A DNA stretch of 64,000 bases. It comes from Loripinus fragilis. Taxonomy: Eukaryota; Mollusca; Bivalvia; Lucinida; Lucinidae. Under the pieces are notes generated by a model. The model had not been told where the DNA came from, searched no databases, and worked only from the letters and a program-made list of their open reading frames with translations. The translations under genes were made by a program, and so were the position numbers. Location of the stretch: assembly GCA_964019695.1 (NCBI GenBank), contig CAXHUL010000250.1, positions 1,364,001-1,428,000 of the forward strand, read 5' to 3'. Positions 1-12,590 of this stretch are shown one piece after another. The first letter of the stretch is position 1, and every line of letters begins with the position of its first letter.

Positions 1-529
1 TAAAATAATTTAGGTGTGAAAATAAACTAACTGGAACCAATGAAACGATGCTTAAGGCGTGGCATGAAGGTCACATGGTCAGTTAATCTCTCTACAGTGG
101 GCAGAGTTTTGTTATTGTCTCCAAATGTCTCCTGTTTATTGGTGTTTATTAGAAACTACCAAATTTACCAAAAAAGACCTGTGAGGCAAAGGTCAGCAGG
201 CACTCTGAGTTGGGCTGCTCGGGATCTTCGATGACCATTCAACGTTAGGTAATTTAGGCCCAAGCTAGTCATTCAAAATATGAATGTTGGGTTGAGTTTA
301 TAGTTCGACATTCGCTATTCAAAAGATTTAAATCTTGGATTGAGTTATATATTCGTTATTTAAGATACTGGATATATGAATGTTGAATACTGAACATAAA
401 AAAGGAGTATTGTTTACTTAGTTTCCAACATTTTTTTGAAAAGCGATTTTTGATAAGTCAGCTCATCAGGGTCCACATTTTGTTTCACATTCAAATGAGC
501 CCTTCAGTCGACATAACACCGCACAGAGA
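1..529. other. Unassigned non-coding DNA
   Basis: AT-rich sequence with short AT-rich direct repeats around 265-400. The only open frame is short and lacks recognisable motifs. I see no gene here. Confidence 0.4.
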
Positions 530-895
530 CCCGATGGGGGGTACTCTGATTTTTCTTCATACGTCGGCTCGGGCCCCGCATCTACCGTTCACAAAAAAAA
601 ATATCAAGAATTTCAAGCACCCCTAAAAAATATTTGAAATTTTAGCAACCCAAAAAATATCCCCATTCTGCATTTTGACCTTAAGAAAAGACCCTAGAAT
701 GCATAGAAATGACCCCTAATTATAGTCCAATTTTGTGATGACCCCAAAAATTTCCACAAAATTTTCATACCAAAAAATATATTCATTTTTCTGAAAACCC
801 CCAAAAATATTGAAATTCAAAATTTTGAGCCCAAAAAAATGGCCCGAGCCTACGTATGTATGGAAATATCAGAGTACCACCACCCCTGGGACGGA
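530..895. mobile_element. MITE-like element with GGTACTCTGA inverted ends
   Basis: The left end (about 534-578) contains GGTACTCTGA, CATACGT and GGCTCGGGC. The right end (841-890) holds the reverse complement of the same blocks. The interior (590-830) is a degenerate run of short A-rich units of the form CCCAAAAAATAT, with no coding potential. The structure is that of a non-autonomous inverted-repeat element. Superfamily not determined. Confidence 0.6.
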
Positions 896-2040
896 AACGC
901 TCATTAGATGAACATTTCCGTGTGGAAAACGTATGAAGATCCAATCAGCGTTTTTAACGTAAAGCTCATGTTCTATTAAACAAGGAGGTCCGACAGTGAG
1001 GTCATAATATGTTTTAGTGCAAAGTTTGAGGTATCAGCTAACGGGTTTGGGATTTACCTTTCGTCACTGTCATAAACGACTTGTGGAATAGTACAATGTT
1101 ATTGCTCACGAAGATATGTGTACTTTTTTGGCAATCGTAAACACAGTTTTCGCATAAAAAGGTGCACATACCGTCAATGCCGTCGTTTGAACCGCGAAAC
1201 GAAAAAAAAATTGAAATGAGTGTCCAGTGAAGACTCAAACTAGACAAGGTATCAGTTAAGTCAATTCAAATTTCGATGTCCACAGCACATATACTAGTAC
1301 GTTCGTCTCTACATAGGTACATGTGTACATACATACAGACAGACATACAGACGGACAAACAGACGAAATATCAGACAAATGGACGGACGGAAGATAAAAT
1401 GACGAGCACATCGATATACAATCATAAGTCACACAGAAAGACGAGCAGAAGCAACAGATTAAGAACAAAAGGACGAGCAGAACACGCTGGCACGCCCACG
1501 CTTATGCACAATGTGGATGTGGACATTAGTATGAACCCACATCATTCGGCATACATTCATCGAAGTTGGTTAAGTCAGACCTACCGTAAATATGACATTG
1601 AACTCTTTTCTCGTCAGTCGCATTCTGGAAAGTGAGCAGTCTGATATTTTACTCAAAACGTATCCTCTACATATACTTTTAGAGTTTGACTTTGGTATTT
1701 TCCGCATATACAGTGTGTGCATAAAGGAGATAAATAATAATTATAATAATTAGCACTGCGAGTGTGAAACAAACCAGGCTAAAAGGTGCAAATTGTCTTT
1801 GTTGGTCATCATTTAAATAGACTAACGATTTCCCCCTTCTATTTTGACATCGCAGTACCCAGAAAACAGTAAAGTTAGAATTTGTACCCCGTCCCCCTGC
1901 CATAAAACCGTTTACCCCTTCCTCATCTCGGCTGATTAACGATAACCCTACCCTTAAAGGCGAACATGCAATTGAACTACTTTGTCAAAGTTTAGACACA
2001 TCTGTTCCATATCAATTTTACCCGCAAAACATATTACGAA
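896..2040. other. Unassigned DNA with a CAGA-type low-complexity tract
   Basis: Contains a degenerate (CAGA/GACA)n run at about 1333-1395 that produces shadow open frames on both strands. No gene is supported. Confidence 0.35.
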
Positions 2041-2215
2041 TAAATGATTCTCACTTTGTCCCGATTCGCACTTTGCGCACGGACAATTCCAGAATTGAAC
2101 CGCGCAAAGTAAGAATTCTCACTTTGTCCGCCAATTTAGGAATTCTCACTTTGCGCAGAGCGATTCCGGAATTGTCCAGATTTTCACTTTGCGCAGAACA
2201 TATATATAATTCTAT
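2041..2215. repeat. Short interspersed repeats of 'TTCTCACTTTG'
   Basis: The motif TTCTCACTTTG or a close variant recurs at about 2049, 2113, 2147 and 2174, with 'AATTCC(A/G)GAATTG' blocks in between in both orientations. It looks like a small fold-back repeat with no coding frame. Confidence 0.45.
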
Positions 2216-2408
2216 CCCAGATTGTGAATAAGTTCCCATTTCCCAATACAACTGCATTAAAATATATTCACACTTTTGTTACTAGGACCAGCATGACTGC
2301 ATTTGACCATAATTTCAAAAGCCAAGGATAATTGCTCAATTTCTGCCCTAAAGGTGTGAATCACAGTCAAAACAATACTACTGTTATTTTTCTAAATTTT
2401 GGGATTAA

Positions 2409-3135
2409 GAGTATCCTTCATATGTATTGTTGTGGGACAAGGAAATCCCACCCGAGGACTAGAATAATTCGTCAGAAACGAGGCTCTGCCGAGTTTCTGA
2501 CGAAATTATTCAGGTCCGAGGGTGGGATTTCCTTGTCCCACAACAATACATCATGATGGATACTTTTTCTCGCCCAGTTTGTGATTTTTTAAGGTTAAAT
2601 ATGAATTCTGTCAGTTCGGTATAATTTTTTAGATTTTTTGCGTTTGTTCCAATCTAAAAAATAAGTTCACCAACGAATTTTCCAGATGCAGATATGGGTG
2701 TAAACGCAGTTTAGCACCTAAAAACGGAAGCGAAATAGCATTTTAAGCGTCGGTTTGGTTTTTATTGGGGTTTGAAACTAACGTTGGTATCAGTATCTAT
2801 TGACAAAGACGTCGTGGCGCCAAACTGTGTCAATAACGTGCGTCACATTGTTGTTGCATTTTAGTGACGTCAGAATTGTTTTTGACGTCATTCAACAATG
2901 CGCAAATGGCGGACGCGCTAAACATTGTCGTTTTGATATTTCTACATAATATTTAGGCGTGAATTGCTCTGAAAACAGCCTAAATTGTTATAATTTGAAG
3001 TCACGTGGATGGGATAAGCAGGTCATGTGGACGGGATAAGCAGGTCACGTGGATGGGACAAGGAAATTCCGCACTGCGTTTTGCCTATGGAACAGCTTGT
3101 CTTGAGTGATAAGTGGGCGAGAAACATGTATCCCA
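2409..3135. mobile_element. Fold-back element with GTGGGACAAGGAAATCC arms
   Basis: A strong hairpin lies at 2410-2568: arms with TGTATTGTTGTGGGACAAGG and its complement surround a short GAGGCTCTGCCGAG loop. A second inverted match, CTCGCCCA near 2570 against TGGGCGAG near 3114, suggests a longer element. Three direct copies of a ~25-bp unit (GGATGGGATAAGCAGGTCA) lie at 3000-3065. Non-coding. Confidence 0.5.
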
Positions 3136-3317
3136 ACAGTTTTTTGTAATCATCCTAAAATTTACCACAAAGTAATACCATCAAAAGATGCAGACAGAAA
3201 TGCAGACAGCTTTTACCTGAACAGACTGTTTCTCTTTAGACCAGCACTATTAGCACAGAAAAACTGTAAGGTAGCAGCTGGTTGTGGGAGTCATGGTAAA
3301 CTTTCAGAATCACCTAC

Positions 3318-3405
3318 ATAAAACCCATAAAACCCCCAAAACCCACCCTCATAAAACCTGTAAAACCCACCGGGTTTGGCTTTATGATCTGGTTTTATGC
3401 CAACC
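3318..3405. repeat. Short tandem repeat of 'ATAAAACCC'
   Basis: About six imperfect units of (A/G)TAAAACCC(A/C) run head to tail, followed by an inverted GGGTTT / GGTTTTATG block. Non-coding. Confidence 0.55.
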
Positions 3406-3417
3406 CTGACTTTTGTA

Positions 3418-3625
3418 GAGATTGATCATGAAATAATTTCTGCGGTCATTCTCTTCCCTTCTGCTGAATCCTTCAAGAAAGGTTGTTGTCAGTTACAAGT
3501 GAAAGAATGTACAAGTGCTGGTTAACCGCTTGTTCAAGCTTGTCCAGGAAAAAGAGTGGTTAGGTGAACAAACCATCCTCTGTTGATTGGGACGTAAAGC
3601 AACAAAACAAACAAACAAAAACAAA
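3418..3625 (+). mobile_element. SINE-like element, second family (copy 1)
   Basis: Starts with AGATTGATCATGAAATAA and ends with GGGACGTAAAGCAACAAAAC followed by an A/C-rich tail. A diverged copy is at 12224-12415. The tail resembles that of the tRNA-derived SINE at 25576-25779 (GGACGTAAAGAATCAAATC), suggesting both use the same LINE for retrotransposition. I do not see clear A and B boxes, so the 5' part may be truncated. Confidence 0.45.
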
Positions 3626-3833
3626 AAAGTTATTCCATGGCTATCCTATAAGTGGGGAGGGGAGTAGCTATTATTTGACTTTTCACTTACTGTAAAGGCG
3701 GCGCCTCATGAATGCGTAATTAGGACTAATCAACCTTAGACTTAGGTAAAAGCTGAAAATGAGGCGGGGTTTTATTCAAAGGTACCTGTATCATCTTGCG
3801 CCATTACCTCAGTATGGACGCAAAACACATTAT

Positions 3834-4036
3834 TTAGTCCTTAAAACGCCAGCAAAATAACTGCTTCTGAAAATGTCTATTTAACATCAGCATAGAGGCA
3901 AACATTGTGGATCCAGATCAGACTGCTCCTACAGGAGCAGTCTGATCTGGGTCCACACTGTTTGTATATAAGGCTTCAAATATTTTAGTAGAAGACAAAA
4001 AACATACATTTTGTGATTATGCGCTTTAAGGGTTAA
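3834..4036. mobile_element. TTAA-type MITE (AAAGCGCC ends), diverged copy
   Basis: The ends read roughly TTAGTCCTTAAAACGCC and GCGCTTTAAGGGTTAA. Inside is a near-perfect hairpin (3908-3965) around CTCCTACAGGAG, flanked by CAGATCAGACTG and its complement. Related copies are at 10998-11212, 47920-48142 and 52081-52335. TTAA borders are typical of piggyBac-type insertion; that assignment is inferred. Confidence 0.55.
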
Positions 4037-4759
4037 TAAATGTGAGTTCAGTGTGTATACGGTTAGGAATTTCATGAAATGCAGGCACGTTTGCGCGGCC
4101 CAAAAAGCTTGTTAACTCTTTACCACATTATAAATAAAACCTGATTTCCCTTCCTTAGCAGATGAAATGGCCGAACCAAGCCCAGATATGAATATTAAAG
4201 TTGCCGCCTTTACAGTTAGTGAAAAGTCTAGTAATACAAATAACTGGTGCATTATGTGTTTTGTCACGAGAAAACCTGTGTAGCTACATGCAAACACTAA
4301 AGGCACATCTGCACAGTCCGATCAGCTCCTTTTGTTGTATCCAGAATAGAAGGGTTATAATGTTAAACATGCTTCAAAATAGATGATTGTGCTCCCATTT
4401 AAAAAAATCTCTGAAACCATGAAGTCAAGAGATCAGGTGAGCAGTATTAACCATTACATATTTAGGTTTCATGCACGATGCTTCATGAAGAAAACAAATT
4501 TCTTGTAAAAACTGTTCACAAGCAGTTATATAATAGAATAATCATCTATTTACCCTCGAGCCATTATGAGAACTTTTCTGGGTTGGCAGGTGGTCACAAG
4601 CAACTTGCATTATTGTATTGGCCATTCATTCATTGATTATAGGGAACAATAAATATTATTACATCCCAACTAACAATTTAGGTACAGATTCCCTATGAAC
4701 TGTTTGCAATTTTGCATCTTCTGCTGATATTCTTTGTAAACTGTGGACCCAAAGTGTAA

Positions 4760-4985
4760 CCAGAGGCTGCTGAGATCCAAACTGTATGACACTCTCGATA
4801 GTGTTCAGGAAAGAATTTTTTTTTAAATGTTATTTTTTTAAAATCAACAGATAAAAAAATTACCCAGCATGAAAAGACTGCCGAGATCTAAACTATATGA
4901 CACTCTCGATAGTGTTCAGGAAAGAATTTTTTTTAAAAATGTTAATTTTTCTAAAATAAACAGATAAAAAAAATACCCCGCTTAA
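4760..4985. repeat. Two tandem units of about 111 bp
   Basis: GACACTCTCGATAGTGTTCA occurs at 4788 and 4899. The surrounding sequence, with its poly-T and AAACAGATAAAAAAA blocks, is duplicated with the same spacing. Non-coding. Confidence 0.65.
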
Positions 4986-5659
4986 AAGAGTTAAAACGCT
5001 TGCGAAATGTGAATGTAAAAATGCTGCCTGCTGAAGTCGTCTGCTGCATATGTGGGACATTCTCTGGGAATTTAGGTCTTATTGAGGTACATGGTCGATT
5101 TTAAAATTTCTGCATTTTCTAAGACCATGGCACCTGCCAAAACGTTTGGTGTAATATGAGAACTGTATGAACCCTTATTATAGAATTATAGCTCTTTGAA
5201 TAACACAGCTGATAAGCCAAATCTAGACTGACGCCGTTACATTGATTGATGTCATGACGCTCATGAGAAACGTCTCTTGCATACCCGGTACGATTTTGCT
5301 GTGGAATCCAGGTGTGATGTTCATTGCATCATTTGTTCCAAACATTAAATAGATACATGTACTACAGATCAACCCGTTTAAGCAGTATACGTTGCATTAA
5401 TCATTGTATACATTGTAATTCGCTTGCCAATATTTATAGACTAGGACTCTCATGCTGTTCTTTAAAAAGCCAGTCTGGTCAGTAGAGAGTCCATTTGAAA
5501 TTTTGATTAGAAGCTTTGTCTTCCTTTCTAGAGATTATTTCTTTTGGTGTGCAATTACAATAAGAATCATATTGCCAGAGGCGAATCTTTTTAGTACATA
5601 AATGTATGCACACAAAGCATTCCTGAGTTTGAAGTGCAAATGTTTATGTAATCGCCCCA

Positions 5660-6321
5660 TTTAAGGTCTAAGATAAAAAAAACCTAGCAAGGTTAGAAAC
5701 CCAAAAATTATATCAGCGGATACATCAATCTTCTGAGAAGACGTTTTAAATTTTAGTTTGCGGATGATACTAATTAAGTCAATTTTCGAACATCACGAAC
5801 AAGGCATGTTTTTGGCATTTTTAATGTTATTGACTGGACCATTAAAACTTCGTATTTTCGCAATCTATTGTGATAAGATAACACTTGGCTGTAATCTAAA
5901 ACTTTTATAGGCTTTTCGGCTTCGTTTTCGAGTATTTTTTCATCAAAGGCAAAAATGAACGTATTTTGAATATGTTCGGAGTCACAATTTCTTGTGATTT
6001 AAAGTTGGCCGTGTGTAAAAACTATATGAACTTTGCAGATACAGTTGGCATTTATAAATATCAACAGTTTGGTGCAAAAACTTTAGAAATCAGCCCGTAC
6101 CTTCTAGATTTATTGCGAAAATACGAAGTTTTAATGGGCCCGTCAATAGCGTAAAACAGCGTCAAAAACATGCCTTGTTCGTGACGTTGCAAAAATGACG
6201 TAATTAATATCATCTGCAAACTAAAATTGGAAGCGTCTCCTCAGAAGATTGATGTATCAGCTGATATAATTTTTGGGTCTTTAACCTTGCCAGGAGGTTT
6301 TATTATCTTAGACCTTAATGC
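5660..6321. mobile_element. Fold-back element with ~215-bp inverted arms
   Basis: The left arm (5660-5877) is the reverse complement of the right arm (6104-6321); for example AACAAGGCATG near 5799 pairs with CATGCCTTGTT near 6169. Arms differ by scattered substitutions, so it is not young. The roughly 225-bp loop is AT-rich and the short frame crossing it is probably chance. Confidence 0.65.
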
Positions 6322-6761
6322 AATTGATTTGGCATTAATGCAATTGATTTGGCATTATCTGGGAACTATCTTATTCATGGAATTACCCAAACAAACATGT
6401 CTTTCCAGGGACATAATTATTCGCCACTTTGTGACATCGCAGTTTTTAACAGTGCAATTCCATTTATTTTTTTTGCAAAACTTACAATGACAAAGTTTAT
6501 GGGTGCAATTTTACAAAAGCTTAGAGTGATAAAAAGCAAATAGAAAATAGAAATATACAATAAAATATTAAGATAATTACACTATAGTTTTTTCCAATAA
6601 GAGCGCATGTAAATGTTAAAATTATTACAATTCCAATGGACGCTAGCATTATCAGAAAGGGGTATTTGTGTTTAAATGACTACCATACGAAAACAATAGA
6701 CAAAAGGAAGCTACACTGAAAATGTCTTTTGCATAAGTCAATTTGCTTTCATTTGATATTT

Positions 6762-7950
6762 TTTATCCCCCGACGAAGTTGGAGGGATATAGTTTTGGCG
6801 TCGTCCGTGCGTCCGTCCGTCTGTCCGTCCATTCAGTCCGTCTGTCCACACTTATTGTCTGTCCGGGACCATATCTCAGTACCTATTGGTCAGATTTATT
6901 TCAATCTTGGTGCAAATGATAAGTACCATGAACTCTCTATATCCTATAAGTTTGGTCAAAATCGACCTTTTAACACTTGTTATTGCCCTTGTTTTAGAAT
7001 AGGCAATTATAAGGCAAAACCTATATAAGCTTTTTTGTGTGATGATCTTCACATTTCATCAAAGCTATTATATTAACAGCTTCTCACTATTAAACCATGA
7101 TTGCCAAGTGCCTGTAGATAAGTATGGCAGTGTCAAAGTTTTACCCCACCCCCTTTGACCCCACCTAAGGGGTCAAAGGTCAAATATTTAAATTTTGCAA
7201 TTACTAAGGCAATTGTAAATATTTTTTACTGAAATTTTGCATGCAGGCAGAGCAGCAATATATGAAACATATCAAACGGGATTTTAGTTTGAAGGCCTAG
7301 GTCTGAGCCTGTTAGGTGGACTTAGGGGGTGGGGCTGAGGCCAAAATTAAACTTTTTCAGAATATGGTCATGTTGCATATCAAATTAAAGCTGACGACGC
7401 TGACAGCAACATGGTAGCAAATATTTTGTCCACAGACACTCCCTCGACCCAGGGGGTGGGGTCAAAAGGTCAAACTTTATCCTTTTCTGAAAGTAGTCAT
7501 GTTGCATATCAAATTATAGCTGACGACGCTGGCGGCAACATGGTAGCAAATATTTTGCCCACAGACACACCCTCAGGGGTGAGGTCAAAAGGTCAAACTA
7601 TATCTTTTTCTAAAAGTAGTCATGTTGCATATCAAATTAAAGGGAATTGAGCATAGAGCACCATGAAAGCAAATATGCTGTCATTACACACACCAACGAC
7701 CCCTGGGGTGGGTCAAAAGATCATTTTTTTCTTCTAAAGGTAAGACTTTGAATTTACAGACACCCTTGACCTCTGGGGCTGGGTTTAAAGGTCAGATAAG
7801 CCGGGAACTAAGCACTAAAACATACTTGACAGGCATTTGTTATGATCTGAATAATACTGAAGGTGAACTTAAAGGGTTAGATAAAATGGGATTTATGTTT
7901 TGTGATTTACATGTTTCTCTCAATAACCCTTTGTCGGGGGATATAAATTC
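6762..7950 (+). mobile_element. 1.2-kb repeat element with CCCCGACGAAG ends (copy 1)
   Basis: Begins CCCCCGACGAAGTTGGAGGG followed by a GTCCGTCCGTC run, and ends at CTTTGTCGGGGGATATAAAT, an imperfect inverted match to the start. A second near full-length copy is at 29247-30503 and partial copies lie at 12578-13275 and about 30890-31995. The middle (7340-7650) holds tandem units of about 127 bp containing CATGTTGCATATCAAATTA. These create open frames that carry no known domain. Class undetermined. Confidence 0.55.
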
Positions 7951-8040
7951 GTCGAATTTGTCTTGTTCATGATTGTAGCTTCTATTGTTGAGCCCCTCTC
8001 CGGGGGGTCTGTGCTCCCTTGCTCCCTTAAAATAATGCAT

Positions 8041-10020
8041 TGATCTTCCTAAATCCCTGAAAAAAAATCCTCAGCTCCCTGATAGTATTTTGTCTTGTTC
8101 CACAAATCCCTAAAATTAATTCGGCTTCTCCCCAAACCCACAAAAATATAAGCCAATGCTCCCTAAAATGGTCTTTTCTCTCCGAAGGATTACATTCAAA
8201 TACTTAAAATCTATGAAGCTAGACAAGCTGTTCACTTAATATTTTGTGTCATACATGTAAAGACAGTGCTTAGCCATAGAATACATGACATATAATTATT
8301 TTAATGAAATACATGATATATAGCTCAAAGTATGAGGCCATCCTTAAAATGCTATTGCTGTACCTGGTAGATTTCATTCTTTTTTAAAATTAGGGACAGA
8401 CCATATGTTTTTCTGGTAGGGGGAGGGGCTGTTTTTTTCCCAACAGCTTAAACTAGAATTGTTTTAAAAGTACGCTATTATCAACCAAAAAATCATCAAT
8501 TAAATTATTTTTTATAAATCAACAACAACAAATATTATTCACCATAATTTTCTCTTCAATATGTAAATAAACAAGTACATTTTATAAGGGGGGTTTGGGA
8601 AAGAGCGCAAGGGGCAGTATCAAAGAAAGGGAGAATGCCAATTACTTGTATATGTACCACAAATACATATAATGGCAAAAAGAGTAAATTTTATTTCAAA
8701 TTTATCTAATTTACACAGAGAATGACACCTTGAAGCCCTATTATATTCAAGTGGTACATGTTTCAAAATTATTTCCGTTGCTGATAAAAGCTATCAACTT
8801 TTCGCATAAATCTCAAACCATGTATATCAAGACAAGCTAATTTCAATGATATTTTGACAGCCTTTCTGGGATGGCGAAATTAGCTCCTCAATTGATCTAT
8901 CCGGGGATATACTGCATTGTATCCGTTTTTTTTCCAAAAGAGGGCATACATAGACAGTGTAGACCCACAGACAAACACTCCAACCCCTTCATCAGCAACA
9001 GAAAAAGTTTGGAAATGCCTTCCAATTTCGCTAACAGGAATATCAATACGTCTCATTTTAACCTTTAAAAGTAATAATTTGGACATGATCGCACTTAATT
9101 AAGAATTGTCAAAATAAAGCAAAATATTGTTTGCAGTGAAGCAATTTTGTAAGCTATATTTACTTTTTTAGAAGTGGTAATGGAGTGAAACCTCAACAGC
9201 TCGAACCCTGATAGCTTGAAGTATCCGCGTATGTCGCATAAAATACATGACACATTGGATTCAGAGTATAGGGTGTATTTCTGAATGTGCCATATTTTGC
9301 TGATACAAAAGAAAATCCTAGTGAGACGGTTGTTTTATAGAATATGTATTCAAATGCATATTTGATAAGATTGGAGGAGAGTAATGGATTAAATAGTATT
9401 TGCAACCAAACTGCTTTTAGCTCGAATTGCTAATAACCCTTAGCATAGTGATTGTGATGGGTTCTCTCACTTGATATGGGAGCGTTCATTGTACATATAA
9501 AGGGGTAACTGGTTATAATTTCCAACTTAAATTTAATTTCTTCGTCTCAATATTGCTTTAGACCTAGAACAGACCCTGGTGAAATGCCGCATTATGTGGT
9601 ATTTCAACTTGATCTTTCCTGTTTGCAAAGTAATTGTGGGTTAATAGATCTTTTAAGATAGTTTGTATAAATTTTCTCAGGGCCTCCATTAACTTTCAAA
9701 TCCAGGAAGTCCAGACTTCCTACCTTTGAAATTTGGAAGTCCCATTGATTTTTTTGGAAGTCAAACTTTTTTCTGTGATACTTTTGCAGTGTGGTGGATT
9801 GTCAAACTTGCTTTGAATAATAAACATATATATTTCAGAGATAATTTTTCTTTGTTCCTACAATGCATTTTTACCTTAAAACTGCTTATAATGCTACAGA
9901 GGGGATGTCTGGTATCTCCTGAATTGTCATGTAATCAGCTTAGATGAGGAAGAGGGAGCTGGTTACTTTGCATTGTTTGTCTTCCTGGTGTCTTGTGATT
10001 GTTGTGTGGCTCTTCCACAC
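8041..10020. other. Unassigned non-coding DNA
   Basis: AT-rich sequence without recognisable genes. An open frame on the minus strand at 8880-9086 has coding-like composition but no recognised domain and no convincing splice borders. Short imperfect duplications of GGAAGTCC occur near 9705-9765. Confidence 0.3.
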
Positions 10021-10022
10021 AA

Positions 10023-10024
10023 TG

Positions 10025-10112
<88 letters not shown>
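10023..10112. repeat. (GATA)n microsatellite
   Basis: An uninterrupted run of about 22 GATA/TAGA units. It gives a false Ile/Tyr/Leu/Ser-rich frame on the minus strand. Confidence 0.98.
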
Positions 10113-10114
<2 letters not shown>

Positions 10115-10429
10115 GAATTTGTCTGGGAGAGTGTTTGTGTAGCAATTATTATTTTAAAAGCTTGTATTTGTTTGTGAAACAATTATTTATTAAAAGCTTG
10201 TACTTTTTGTGTAACTTTTTTTTTAAGCTTGTACTTGTACAGAGTAAAAATTGCAACAAAAAAGCCCATGCCATTCAATTTTAATAAACTGTATGTTCGT
10301 TGGTGTAGTGCCTGTGTAGAAGGTCAGCGCTCAAGTACTAAATTATCACATGCACAGGCTCAAGAAAACAATTAATTAAGTCGCAGACATGTAGAGTTTG
10401 TAAAGCATGCAAAGTGTCACGTCGGCATT

Positions 10430-10800
10430 TTCTGTATTTCAAAGATTCCTCAACTGTCAAACAAAACCGATACTGATTGGCCGTTTCGCTTTATTGCTCA
10501 GGGATTGGATGCCTACCTCGCGATCTGAAGTAGCAGGGATTGGTTTCTAAGATGTGTCCATGTTTTCACACCTGTTGGGTGACATGCTTTAATAATTACG
10601 CTTTCGACTGAAGCCTACACGTGACAACTGGCTGTCAATAAAACTCGAAATCAGTCAAGTGGGACGTCCTAGCGTGGTCAATAAACAAAATAAATGAGTT
10701 TCCAATATGAAGGCGGGACATAAATCACATAATCTGGTAAATGTAGGCGGGGTTTTTCTGCAGACAGGACGTCTCGATATCCATTTATGGTCGTACTAAG
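10430..10800 (+). promoter_or_regulatory. Possible promoter region upstream of the PHD-SAM gene
   Basis: Between the GATA tract and the first recognised exon, this stretch is richer in CpG than its surroundings and contains GATTGGC, GATTGGA and GATTGGT (inverted CCAAT boxes). No start codon exon could be placed, so this is only an inferred 5' region. Confidence 0.2.
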
Positions 10801-10997
10801 AAATTTTCATAAGTCTGCAGTACGTCTTTGATGTGTAATTTCGGCATATGCAGCCGATTTTGGGATGTAATATACGGTGTACGCCCGCCTAACAGAAGCC
10901 CTGATTTACTTGAAAAATTCACGGGTAGAATTTCTATAGATGTCTTACTTCATTGCAGTATTAGGTATCCCTTTTGAATAAGAAACAGAAATTTGCA

Positions 10998-11212
10998 TTA
11001 ACCCTTAAAGCGCGGCCTATAATTTGCAGCAGACGGCACTTTCAAATCTTGCTGCCTTTTCTAAAATAACAAATAAGGCATGATATTTCATGATAATTGT
11101 CTGCTGGCAGACGATCCTCCTCAAATATCATACCTTATTTTTTTCAAAAATTGGGAAAGATTTCGCAAAATTTTTCTTCTGCTGCAGTTGTGATTGGCGT
11201 TTTAAGGGTTAA
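10998..11212. mobile_element. TTAA-type MITE
   Basis: Precise ends TTAACCCTTAAAGCGC and GGCGTTTTAAGGGTTAA flanked by TTAA. The interior contains the complementary blocks TCTGCTGGCAGACGA and 'ATATCATACCTTATTT' around a short loop. Same family as 47920-48142. Confidence 0.7.
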
Positions 11213-12122
11213 TTTTCTATTTTTGCAACTGAATATCAATAGATATGTAAACCAAATTTAATCACAACTGAGTTTTGTTTATTTATGAATTCCAATTTTT
11301 CAACAATCATGGCCCCACGTATTGGATTCCTTTTTTGAAGGAAGCCAACTTGTTTGTTTATTTTTGGGACCTCATTATCCTCAAGTTGTTGAATGTTTTG
11401 TTCTTTAATTATTATAACAATGGGCCATTAATTATTCACTATAATATTATTAAACCCATCCAGGCTCTCATTAGTGAATCTACAAAAATGCTTAAAAGGT
11501 TCTACTCTGAAGAAAAGGGCTGCCAAAGCTAAAAACGAAATTCTTTGAGCAACATCTCTTTAATCACCGACCACTTTCAAATATTTCACACAAATGTTCC
11601 CAGGAATGTCACCAACCAAATTTACTCAAATAACTCACTTCTGCTAAACAAAATGGTGTACAGAGCTTAAAATAGAAAACAATTTTTCTCTGCATGCTTG
11701 GTAATTCTGCATGCTTTTGTTATCGTCTGACCTTTTTTTCCTCCAAATTAATGTTTTCAAAAAGGTTTTGGGAAACACTAAGGGTGTACATCAAACATTT
11801 ATGGATCCAGTTCAGGACCAATTTTCTGTTGGTCCTGATCTTGGTCTGAACTGTTTGCAAGTTATATCAGCAGACATAAAAAGTTACCTTTAACAAGGAA
11901 AGAGTTAAAGAACCTCTTTGAAGCTTAAACCCCAAATAAAAATGATTTCAAACAGGTCAGGTACCCCCAGGGCAAAGTTCCATTTGGCTTTAAAAAAATT
12001 GCTTCCAGGGCTAAAAATATTCACTTGAGCCATCCAAGGCCTTTATAGTCCTGTTGCTTGAAAATTGCACAGCCTTAATGGTGTGTTGAAAACATATACA
12101 ACATTTTTCTTAATTATTTCAG

Positions 12123-12159
12123 ATACGGACTTGTTTCAAGAAGATATGGACCTGTCTTG
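12123..12159 (+). CDS. PHD-SAM protein, N-terminal coding exon
   Basis: A 37-nt exon between a pyrimidine-rich TTATTTCAG acceptor and a GTAAGT donor. In the frame forced by the next exon it reads TDLFQEDMDLSW, a short acidic stretch, beginning two bases into a codon. Joining to 15063 restores a Trp codon across the junction, which supports the model. The upstream start-codon exon was not found. Because the exon is so short, its inclusion rests on splice signals and phase, not homology. Confidence 0.5.
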
Positions 12160-12223
12160 GTAAGTCAGTCTAGATGATCATGATTAATGGTAGTGAACCT
12201 GTAGCCTAATCCCATACTATTGA

Positions 12224-12415
12224 AGAGATTGATCATGAAATAATTTCTACGGCCATTCTCCTGATTCAAGAAAGGTTGATGTCAGTAACAAACTACTGGT
12301 TAACCTCTTGGCCAAACTTGCCCAGATAAAAAAGTGTGCCTGGGTGAACTGATCGCCTGGACATGACCATAGGTTTTGACCGAGGCATCAAGAATCAGAA
12401 CAAACAAAACTAACA
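12224..12415 (+). mobile_element. SINE-like element, second family (copy 2)
   Basis: Diverged copy of the element at 3418-3625: shares AGATTGATCATGAAATAA and AAGAAAGGTTG, and ends in an A/C-rich AACAAACAAAAC tail. Lies in the first recognised intron of the PHD-SAM gene. Confidence 0.45.
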
Positions 12416-12471
12416 TCTGTATTGAAATGACGACAGTGAACTAGTTTATTAAAGGTACATCTATATTTAAA

Positions 12472-12590
12472 TGATGGTGTTGAACCTGTAATTTATAGGT
12501 TAATCTGTAACTAGTTAATGGTGTTGAACCTGTAAATAATAGGTTCATCTGTTGCTAGGTTATGGTGTTGAACCTGTAATTTATGGGGCA
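12472..12590. repeat. About 53-bp tandem repeat of 'GGTGTTGAACCTGTAA'
   Basis: The core GGTGTTGAACCTGTAA appears three times in tandem, with a related single copy near 12190. Intronic and non-coding. Confidence 0.6.

Noticed and set aside
1276..1635. 119-codon frame
   Set aside because: Driven by the CAGA-type low-complexity tract; also open on the opposite strand.
8880..9086. 68-codon minus-strand frame with coding-like composition
   Set aside because: No domain recognised, no convincing splice sites and an overlapping frame on the other strand; left as unassigned.
9940..10182. Ile/Tyr/Leu/Ser-repeat frames on the minus strand
   Set aside because: Simple translation of the GATA microsatellite.
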